A stretch of DNA of 14,735 nt. It comes from Clostridiaceae bacterium. GTDB taxonomy: Bacteria > Bacillota > Clostridia > Oscillospirales > Butyricicoccaceae. Positions 1 through 5,753 of this stretch are shown here, piece after piece. The DNA is taken from contig JAGZOP010000050.1 of the NCBI GenBank assembly GCA_018383195.1, positions 1-14,735 of the forward strand, given 5' to 3'. The position numbers and the translations under genes are program-made. Numbering within the stretch: position 1 is the stretch's first letter; every line of letters starts with the position of its first letter. The notes beneath the pieces were generated by a model. It was given only the letters and a program-made list of their open reading frames with translations. It did not search any database and was not told the DNA's origin.

Positions 1-25
1 ACAGAAGCCGGGGATTTCAGCGGAT

Positions 26-75
26 AAAAAAAGACCCGTGCGCAGCCGACCATAGAGAGCCGATTGCACACGGGT
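26..75 (-). terminator. Rho-independent terminator of the late/lysis operon
   Basis: Read on the minus strand, ACCCGTGTGC (66-75) pairs with GCGCACGGGT (34-43) over 10 base pairs including one G-T wobble. The loop is 22 nt, and the stem is followed by C and seven T (26-32). It begins 12 bases after the amidase stop codon, so it closes the minus-strand transcript. The large loop contains a direct TCGGCT repeat but no further strong stem. Bases 1-25 show nothing recognisable. Confidence 0.9.
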
Positions 76-87
76 TTTCTTGTTTCC

Positions 88-1056
88 TTATTCGGTTTTC
101 ACTGCATAGTCCAGAGAAATCCAGCCAGCGCCGGACTTCAGCCGTCCCCAGCCAGCAGTGGAACCTTGGCCGGACTGGACCTCCACGATAGTAAACACGC
201 CCTTGCCGGTAAACTTCCCGGTCTTGGCATAGTCCGTCCCCGGCCCCTTGCGGATATTCAAATCGGAGATACTGACCTTGACGGTAAACGGCGCATCCGG
301 TACCGTCTGCGTTGATGTGTTCGGTGTATAGATGTTTACACCGTTATTATCGAACACGCGATATCCCGGATTGGCATCAGCGCACTTCTTGGCATTAGAG
401 AGGATTTTGTATGCGCCTTTCTGCGATTTACTGTCAGACCATGCCTTGCGGACACGGTAATAGCCCTCTGTCAGCTTTTCAGGATACTCAGTCTCGGTGC
501 CCTCGGATGCCCCGCCGCCAAGCTGTGCTGTGACCTTTGCGGCAAGATCACCCATCCGGGCATACATCCAACTGCCCGGACAGGACTTGTTGGCAAACCA
601 GCGATGGACGGTCAGCACCATCTCATCCGCTTTCGGGGAATAGGCGAGGGTTTTGTCCTTGTCGCCCAGCCACAGGAGCTTGCTCTTACCGTTGCGTTTG
701 CAGATGTCTACACAGAGCTTAATGAGCGTCTGGTAGACCACATCCTTAAACGCATACGGCTCCGTTGTGTCGGACGCGCATTCGATGGTAACCGCCCGCT
801 GGTCGTTGGCATTGGAAGATGAACACCAGGAACGGTTTTTCTCCTCCACATACATTCCCACACGGCCGTCCACGCCGATGCCGTAGTTGCAGCTTGCCTG
901 TCTGGATGTGGGCAGGAAGATATTGCCCAGTGTCTCCACCGAGCATTGTCCCACCACGCAGTGGGGCGTGATGCGGTCGATGCTGTGTGTCCGCTGCCCG
1001 GAGTGGTTGGGGCTGAGTTTCGTGTAAGATACCAGTGAACTGTTCGTATAAGCCAT
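88..1056 (-). CDS. Endolysin: N-acetylmuramoyl-L-alanine amidase with SH3b domain
   Basis: 322 aa, the phage lysin that cleaves the amide bond between N-acetylmuramic acid and the peptide stem, releasing progeny once the holin has opened the membrane. Residues about 15-178 are an Amidase_2/PGRP-type zinc domain. The expected zinc ligands are visible as H32 (TPHCVVGQ), H151 (TVHRWF) and C159 (SCPG). Residues about 198-243 form a short module beginning YYRVRKAW and ending YRVFD, known from other clostridial lysins and probably wall-associated. Residues about 257-318 are an SH3b wall-binding domain (LNIRKGPG, GWGRL, GWISLDY). There is no signal peptide, so export depends on the holin. The ATG directly abuts the holin TAA, and its AAGGAGG site lies inside the end of the holin gene, indicating coupled translation. 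Confidence 0.95.
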   Translation of the reverse strand: MAYTNSSLVSYTKLSPNHSGQRTHSIDRITPHCVVGQCSVETLGNIFLPTSRQASCNYGIGVDGRVGMYVEEKNRSWCSSSNANDQRAVTIECASDTTEPYAFKDVVYQTLIKLCVDICKRNGKSKLLWLGDKDKTLAYSPKADEMVLTVHRWFANKSCPGSWMYARMGDLAAKVTAQLGGGASEGTETEYPEKLTEGYYRVRKAWSDSKSQKGAYKILSNAKKCADANPGYRVFDNNGVNIYTPNTSTQTVPDAPFTVKVSISDLNIRKGPGTDYAKTGKFTGKGVFTIVEVQSGQGSTAGWGRLKSGAGWISLDYAVKTE

Positions 1057-1470
1057 TTAATTTTCCTCCTTTTCCGCTCTGTCATGGAGCTGTGCCAGGA
1101 TTTCCTTCATCTTCTCCGGCACGGGAAGTCCCAGGTGCGCCGCATTCTCCAGAAGACTCACGCCCTCGTTGGAGAGGTAGAAGAAAATAACTGCCGTGCG
1201 CAGCACCGAACCTGTGCCGATGACCTGCATATCCAGGATGTTGGCGATCCCCACCAGAAGGAAGATCAGCACCTTCCGGCAGATGCCCTTAAAGCCCACC
1301 TCGCTGGAGAGCTTCTTATCCGAAACGGCGCACATCACGCCCGTGAGGTAATCCACCGCCACGAATACCACCAGGGCGATGAGCAGCCCGTCACAGCCGC
1401 CCAGGAAGTAGCCCAGCCAGCCGCCGACTGCAGTAAAAACAAATTGAATCAGGTTCCAGAATTCTTTCAT
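1057..1470 (-). CDS. Phage holin, Cph1/phage_holin_4 family
   Basis: 137 aa membrane protein expected to make the lesion that gives the amidase access to peptidoglycan. Hydrophobic stretches are visible at about residues 5-24, 27-49, 64-81 and 88-105. They are followed by a charged, hydrophilic C-terminus (AEKEEN) as is usual for holins. Family marks include DYLTGV (40-45), the GFKGICRK block (59-66) and the EGVSLLENA...GLPVPE block (102-119). The ATG at 1470 is preferred over an in-frame start at 1539 because GGAAGG lies just upstream of it, the family begins with MKEFW-like residues, and the extra 23 residues would be encoded by terminator sequence. It immediately precedes the amidase, the usual two-gene lysis cassette. 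Confidence 0.92.
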   Translation of the reverse strand: MKEFWNLIQFVFTAVGGWLGYFLGGCDGLLIALVVFVAVDYLTGVMCAVSDKKLSSEVGFKGICRKVLIFLLVGIANILDMQVIGTGSVLRTAVIFFYLSNEGVSLLENAAHLGLPVPEKMKEILAQLHDRAEKEEN

Positions 1471-1504
1471 GTCGTCATACCTTCCTTTCCCGCTTTCGCG
1501 TATG

Positions 1505-1534
1505 AAAAAAGCGGCTCCCGGATGGGGTACCGCT
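1505..1534 (-). terminator. Minus-strand terminator upstream of the holin
   Basis: Read on the minus strand, AGCGGTACCC (1525-1534) pairs with GGGAGCCGCT (1510-1519), nine of ten positions, with a five-base loop and a run of six T ending at 1505. It sits 34 bases before the holin ATG, so it would stop transcription coming from the tail genes or from any promoter further right. Nothing comparable is seen on the plus strand here. It could instead work as a regulated attenuator of the lysis genes. Confidence 0.8.
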
Positions 1535-1657
1535 AACAACAGAAACTGTATTTACTAAACTCCACTGCCGCCCAGCTTTCAGGAACACTGAGCAAGGGTG
1601 AAGGAATTAAAAAAAAACTGACGCTGTCCGTCCGGGAATCCGCATTTCCCATTCTTC

Positions 1658-1681
1658 TTTGTTTCAATAACCGCAAACAAA
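1658..1681. repeat. Inverted repeat, possible operator
   Basis: TTTGTTT (1658-1664) and AAACAAA (1675-1681) are perfect 7-base complements separated by 10 bases. The dyad lies about 70 bases upstream of the plus-strand gene. Its size would suit a repressor-type dimer binding site overlapping a promoter, but there is no U-run or coding context that would favour a terminator. The arms are low-complexity and AT-rich, so chance is possible. Confidence 0.35.
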
Positions 1682-1726
1682 ATCGTGCAATATTCCCGTT
1701 GCTATCCATCTGCTTCAGAGGTAATA

Positions 1727-1745
1727 TCCACCACGAGGAGGTGGA
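1727..1745 (+). promoter_or_regulatory. Ribosome binding site inside a small hairpin
   Basis: The strong site AGGAGGTGG (1736-1744), five bases before the ATG at 1749, is partly enclosed in a perfect 6-bp stem: TCCACC (1727-1732) pairs with GGTGGA (1740-1745) around a 7-base loop. The hairpin could lower or tune initiation. Its anti-Shine-Dalgarno complementarity may also simply follow from the GGTGG sequence. Confidence 0.5.
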
Positions 1746-1748
1746 AGC

Positions 1749-2033
1749 ATGGATAAAAGCTGCTTATTATGCCAGTTGACCGACCTTCGCATTGACACTG
1801 TCCTGGACCGGATTGCCTGCTCCGATGAGGTGTATCAGTCCATTCTTCAGACATCAAAGGAATATGCGGAAGAACTGGAGCAACTGGACTTATCTGAAAA
1901 AGCGAAAAGGCTCATTGACTGCCACGCCAGTGAGCAAAATGCTTTAGGAAGCCGTTATGGGATCCTGGCGTACCGTTTGGGATTTTCGGACTGTATGGAG
2001 TTAATCCTGAGCGCACTGCAAACCCCTTCTTAA
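1749..2033 (+). CDS. Small helical protein of unknown function, moron-like cargo gene
   Basis: 94 aa, the only gene on the plus strand. It is predicted to be largely alpha-helical and acidic in its first half, with no signal peptide and no membrane segment. It has a Cys-rich N-terminus (CLLC at residues 5-8) and a C-terminal block AYRLGFSDCMELI. The overall look (an EYxxxxxxL helix, a DxxxSEQNAL segment, then YRLGFxD) recalls the ~90-aa DUF6809-like proteins of Lachnospiraceae, but the characteristic N-terminal motif of that family is not clear here, so I do not claim membership. Evidence that it is real: a very strong ribosome binding site, a terminator 33 bases after the stop, and no competing minus-strand gene. 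It sits between tail and lysis modules, facing the opposite way, as phage morons do. Confidence 0.75.
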   Translation: MDKSCLLCQLTDLRIDTVLDRIACSDEVYQSILQTSKEYAEELEQLDLSEKAKRLIDCHASEQNALGSRYGILAYRLGFSDCMELILSALQTPS

Positions 2034-2065
2034 AGCAGATCCATTCCGTATGGAGGGCAGCAAGG

Positions 2066-2101
2066 CACCCACAGGGAACGTTTTCTCCCTATGGGTGTTT
2101 T
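2066..2101 (+). terminator. Terminator of the plus-strand small gene
   Basis: CACCCACAGGGA (2066-2077) pairs with TCCCTATGGGTG (2086-2097) in eleven of twelve positions, with an 8-base loop, followed by TTTT (2098-2101). The T-run lies on the plus-strand side, so it fits termination of the small gene. The stem could also slow minus-strand transcription arriving from the tail genes, but there is no T-run on that side. Confidence 0.75.
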
Positions 2102-2118
2102 ACTCTCTGCCCGGGCGC

Positions 2119-3465
2119 TTAAGAAGAATCCTCTGGTCCTCCCGGGCGTTCATCCTGTATATTGGTGATTTTCGCCATGTAATAAACCTGCCGGAGCGTT
2201 CTTGGGAAGAGTACCTCCGGGCAATGGATGATGAGATAAAGCCATGCCGAAGACACCACGCTCTCCCAGACATGGAACTCCCAGGGCAGTTCACCGTGTG
2301 TGGCAGTCGTATAAATCAATCCCCCCGTACACCCGTCACAGTTTTGTAACCGGATGCATTCGTCCACATAAAACGCGGCTTCCTCAACATCTCCAAGCAT
2401 TAAGGCAAGGGCGGCATATCCGAGGGTACCTTCTGTCCATACCAGATCCGGCGCCCCGGCATAATCCTCCGTCTTGTCACTGTACGGTTTAAAACCGGAG
2501 AATGTTGATTCTGAGGAGTACGCCTGGTTATAGTATTCTTTTACGGAGCTTTGGACGATAGCCTTATCCTCCGCAAGATATACCTCTTTTGCCGTGGCAA
2601 GGCAGGTACGCGCACAGTCAGAGTGGATCACCGAGGTGATGAGCATCCCCGCCCAGGTGGTGCAGTCCAGCGCCCACGCCACGTCCGGCCTGCCGCCATT
2701 GATGCCCTGGTAGAATCTGCCGTTTTCCCTGTCGTAGCATTTCAGGCACAGCTGGTCCCGGATAAGCTCCGCCGCTTCCTTATATCTTGTATTTCCAAGG
2801 ACCAGGGAACATCCCGCCAGCGCCTGGAGGGAAGAGCATTGATGCTCTACAGAACACCATTCAATTTCGATATCCTGATAACTGTAATCATCCCCATACG
2901 CGCCGTGGCCGCCAGTCAGAAGCCCATATCGCGGATCGCCTTTTTCCGTGACCTGCCGCGATAAAAGCCATTGGCCTGCCTTTTCTATCATCGGCTTATA
3001 GGTCAGGTCGCCTGTCTCAAGCGCATAATAACACATCCCCCATACAAGCCACCCGATTGCTCCGGTCCGCACGTAACCCTGGAACAGCTGCCCGATGTAC
3101 AGGTCATAGGAAAAATTAAAGCTGCCGTCGCTGTTCTGCTCAGTCTGTAGCCTGCCCTGCATCTCGCGGCACAGGTCATAATCCCCGGCGTGTGTAAAGA
3201 CAAGGAGCGCAAGCCCTGCATCGTAGACCCAGCACCTCGAATTCAGCATATACCCGTGAACGCCAAGGGCGCTGGAGCCGTCCCTGTTATACTGCGGATC
3301 GTCCTGCGGGATGAGGTACGATGCCGGGAGCCTGCCAAGGTGATAGGAGTTATTGGTATCAGAGATGCCCACAATCTCTTCCTCGCCATTTTCAAGGATT
3401 TTAACCGCTTTGCATATCTTGATGCCAGGATAGGACTGGTTGGAATACCAGATACCGCTCGCCAT
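2119..3465 (-). CDS. Tail-tip protein resembling an (alpha/alpha)6-barrel (six-hairpin) glycosidase
   Basis: 448 aa. It shows repeated helical hairpins with conserved aromatic and acidic positions typical of six-hairpin glycosidase-like barrels: WVYDAGLALLVF (79-90), an EQNSDGSFNFSYD loop (109-121), GYVRTGAIGWLVWGM (130-144), VEHQCSSLQAL (206-216), LDCTTWAGMLI (266-276), WTEGTLGYAALAL (343-355), WEFHVWESVVSSAW (395-408). Candidate catalytic acids are D267, E345, E397 and E401; I cannot assign them. The position at the end of the tail genes suggests a fibre or depolymerase acting on cell-surface glycan. The ATG at 3465 is chosen because AGGTGA (3471-3476) precedes it at five bases; the in-frame GTG at 3474 lies inside that site. 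I cannot name a glycoside hydrolase family, and a non-catalytic binding barrel is possible. Confidence 0.75.
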   Translation of the reverse strand: MASGIWYSNQSYPGIKICKAVKILENGEEEIVGISDTNNSYHLGRLPASYLIPQDDPQYNRDGSSALGVHGYMLNSRCWVYDAGLALLVFTHAGDYDLCREMQGRLQTEQNSDGSFNFSYDLYIGQLFQGYVRTGAIGWLVWGMCYYALETGDLTYKPMIEKAGQWLLSRQVTEKGDPRYGLLTGGHGAYGDDYSYQDIEIEWCSVEHQCSSLQALAGCSLVLGNTRYKEAAELIRDQLCLKCYDRENGRFYQGINGGRPDVAWALDCTTWAGMLITSVIHSDCARTCLATAKEVYLAEDKAIVQSSVKEYYNQAYSSESTFSGFKPYSDKTEDYAGAPDLVWTEGTLGYAALALMLGDVEEAAFYVDECIRLQNCDGCTGGLIYTTATHGELPWEFHVWESVVSSAWLYLIIHCPEVLFPRTLRQVYYMAKITNIQDERPGGPEDSS

Positions 3466-3470
3466 AGCTG

Positions 3471-3476
3471 TCACCT
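3471..3476 (-). promoter_or_regulatory. Ribosome binding site fixing the start at 3465
   Basis: AGGTGA on the minus strand, five bases before the ATG at 3465. It overlaps the TGA stop of the upstream gene (3476-3478) and an in-frame GTG (3472-3474), which makes that GTG an unlikely start. The overlap implies translational coupling to the phosphoesterase gene. Confidence 0.7.
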
Positions 3477-5734
3477 CATTTCTTCAGTGTGAACTGATCT
3501 ACAATCCCCATATCGCTGGTGCGGTGCGTGGTAATGATGATGCGGGATTCATCCACATCCACGCAGGAGATATGCGGGACCATCTGCTGCTCAGATTTCA
3601 CCGCATACCAATGCTCCCCGGAGAGCGGATAAAATTTACTCCCGGAAGCGGAATTCAAAGTAACATAAAGCGTCTGCCCGTTGGACGTCTTGGTGAACTC
3701 ACTGCCGCCGCTGCCCGCCACTGCACAAGTTTCGGTAACCGTATCCCCGACTGCGAGAGCGGAACAATCCATGACATAGGTCCTGCAATAGGAATGCACA
3801 TGCCCCATCAGGACAAGATCGACCCTGTTTTGCGAAAAGCACGGCGCCAGGGCATTCCGCAAAAGGACATACTGCTCCTCCTCGGCGGTATTGGTCGGCT
3901 GGAAGATGGAGTGGTGGAACAGGGCAATCGTCCAAACCGGCCTGCCGTACGCATTACGGTAATACGCCGCCGTTTCATTGATAAAATCAATGTGCTGCTG
4001 GATAGATCCGTCCTTGACATTGGTGTTAAGCACCAGGAACAGCACATCGTCAAGGCGCACCCAGTAATCCCCGGCGCCGCCCGCCACGCCATAGCCGCTT
4101 TCATTGGGCAGGAAGAAATGTCCGGCAAATCCCATGTTATCGTCATGGTTTCCCATAACGGCAAGGAGAGGATGTGTTTTCATCTCCGGAGGGGACAGGA
4201 AATTGCTGAACTGCTGTTCCGCAAGCGCCATATCCACCTGGGCGTCCACGTTATCACCGAGGACCGCTATGAAGTTCGCGTCCGGGTATAAACCAAATGC
4301 CTTCTGCAGGCTGTCCCGCCAGTTTGCGGCAGACTCGTCGTTGGTAAGCTGGGGGTCTCCTGCGGCAATAAACCGGAAGGCGCCGCTTACAGAAGGACGG
4401 CCGCACAGCTTTGTCTGCCCCGTTTCCGCTTCCCCGGCGTGGAGCGTATATTCCAGCTCCCCGGACGGGATCTGTACCTCGGCTTTATAGGTTACATGGC
4501 TGTACTTCTCGGAAAGGTATCCCTTATTCTCCGCTGTGAAGCGGCTGTATCCCGCGATACGCACACTGGCGTCCGCTGTATCCACAGTGGAGAGGAAACA
4601 GAAATTCCGCCTGCTTCCGCTTGCCCCCAGCATGATTACGACATCGGTGATTTCGGAGGCCACGGCAGGGATGGGAGGCGGCACTTCCGGGAGCGGGCAG
4701 AGTACATCCGACCAGAGGATGGTTTCCGCATTGAGGTATTCCGCATCATCGGGAACCAACGCATACAGGTTGATTTTATAATCAACAAAGCGGGAATACC
4801 CGTATTCGATTATCCCCCGGTGGCGGTCCGTGGACTCCGGGAGCCGGAAGCTCTGCGAGATAATCTGTGCGTCATAATCTGTAATAAACTCCGGCAGGTC
4901 AGGCGTCTCCATCGGCATATCATCTTTGCCAACCCAGCCGCTCAAGGCCTGCCTGACCGAATCCCGGCTTATCAGTTCCAGAGGATTGAATGAATCGCTT
5001 GCGCCAAGCCCGATGTAGTCCTCCCGTACATACCCGGTCCGCTGTTCAGGATCAGAAAAATATTCTTCCCTTACGGCATCCGTGACAGGGATGTTCCAGT
5101 CCTTCCGCACAAACTCAATCTCATAAGCGTAGGTGGAATCCCCGCCAACTTCAATATCCTCCCAATACCAGTAAATAATTTTCGTTGTACTAAACTCCGT
5201 CCTGTAATACCTTACCGGATCGGGGTCTGTCTCTGTCGGTTCCCAGGGAATATACCCGCCTTGCCCATCGGACATGTACGGGTCCGACCGGTCAAAGGCA
5301 TGGAGGTAATATTCCCATACTTCCAGGACACGCCCGGTTGACCATGTGTAGTATCGTTTCCCGTTTTCATCTGTCGCAGCCACCAGAGGGCAGTAACATT
5401 CCAGTTTCCTTGAGTCGCTGCTGACATGGTAAACTGCCACCGCATAAAGGTTTGGATCTTCCCCGTTAGGCAGCATGCATATGCCCTTTATAACGCCTGT
5501 GTATCCCGGATAATAATACTGCTCCGGACGGGTGTACACAGGGTCAATGCGCTCGGCATCGTCCGGGATATTTTCCGCACCGCCCCACATGAGCTTGTAC
5601 GCATAATCCTGCGGATAATACTCCCCATAGTAGGGCTGCACCTCCCAGGCAGAGGGGTCAAGCATCCTCTTGATGAACTCATAAGCCTTCTGCGCTGCCT
5701 CGCGGTATTTTTCACTGTTAAAAATTTCATGCAT
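3476..5734 (-). CDS. Tail protein with C-terminal calcineurin-like metallophosphoesterase domain
   Basis: 752 aa from the ATG at 5734, chosen because AAAGGTG precedes it by five bases and an in-frame ATG at 5842 would overlap the upstream gene by 89 bases. Residues 1 to about 360 are Tyr/Trp-rich and unlike any family I recognise; residues about 365-450 look like a beta-rich Fn3-type spacer. The C-terminal part carries the metallophosphoesterase motifs in order: GDPQ (D460), GDNVD (493-497), GNHDD (528-532), FHHS (H607/H608) and GHVHSY (644-649). The first motif has Q where many members have H; D-x-Q also occurs in the superfamily. All metal-ligand positions look intact, so activity is plausible. 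In a phage tail the likely substrate is a phosphodiester polymer such as teichoic acid or phosphorylated capsule; this is inference. Neighbours are the tail hub and a glycosidase-like barrel. Confidence 0.88.
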   Translation of the reverse strand: MHEIFNSEKYREAAQKAYEFIKRMLDPSAWEVQPYYGEYYPQDYAYKLMWGGAENIPDDAERIDPVYTRPEQYYYPGYTGVIKGICMLPNGEDPNLYAVAVYHVSSDSRKLECYCPLVAATDENGKRYYTWSTGRVLEVWEYYLHAFDRSDPYMSDGQGGYIPWEPTETDPDPVRYYRTEFSTTKIIYWYWEDIEVGGDSTYAYEIEFVRKDWNIPVTDAVREEYFSDPEQRTGYVREDYIGLGASDSFNPLELISRDSVRQALSGWVGKDDMPMETPDLPEFITDYDAQIISQSFRLPESTDRHRGIIEYGYSRFVDYKINLYALVPDDAEYLNAETILWSDVLCPLPEVPPPIPAVASEITDVVIMLGASGSRRNFCFLSTVDTADASVRIAGYSRFTAENKGYLSEKYSHVTYKAEVQIPSGELEYTLHAGEAETGQTKLCGRPSVSGAFRFIAAGDPQLTNDESAANWRDSLQKAFGLYPDANFIAVLGDNVDAQVDMALAEQQFSNFLSPPEMKTHPLLAVMGNHDDNMGFAGHFFLPNESGYGVAGGAGDYWVRLDDVLFLVLNTNVKDGSIQQHIDFINETAAYYRNAYGRPVWTIALFHHSIFQPTNTAEEEQYVLLRNALAPCFSQNRVDLVLMGHVHSYCRTYVMDCSALAVGDTVTETCAVAGSGGSEFTKTSNGQTLYVTLNSASGSKFYPLSGEHWYAVKSEQQMVPHISCVDVDESRIIITTHRTSDMGIVDQFTLKK

Positions 5735-5753
5735 TCGATCACCTTTCTCCTGA

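Larger units (their letters stand above)
1535..1748. other. Non-coding, AT-richer intergenic region before the plus-strand gene
   Basis: This stretch contains no convincing open reading frame on either strand. It holds a run of nine A (1609-1617; nine T on the minus strand) with only weak stems beside it, an inverted repeat TTTGTTT-N10-AAACAAA (1658-1681), and a hairpin around the ribosome binding site of the next gene (1727-1745). I could not find a pair of promoter hexamers with good spacing. A promoter for the plus-strand gene must nevertheless lie here if that gene is expressed, since all flanking genes run the other way. Confidence 0.6.

Noticed and set aside
1..25. Attachment site or integrase at the left edge
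   Set aside because: Only 25 bases remain after the terminator; no tRNA fragment or repeat can be recognised.
1470..1539. Longer holin start at 1539
   Set aside because: The extra 23 codons lie in terminator sequence, and a good ribosome binding site and family-like N-terminus occur at 1470.
2050..2349. Plus-strand frame following the small plus-strand gene
   Set aside because: It begins before the terminator of the small gene, runs through it and overlaps the tail-tip gene; no family features.
3440..4291. Plus-strand frame of 283 codons opposite the phosphoesterase domain
   Set aside because: It overlaps the conserved metal-binding motifs on the other strand and shows no protein family features.
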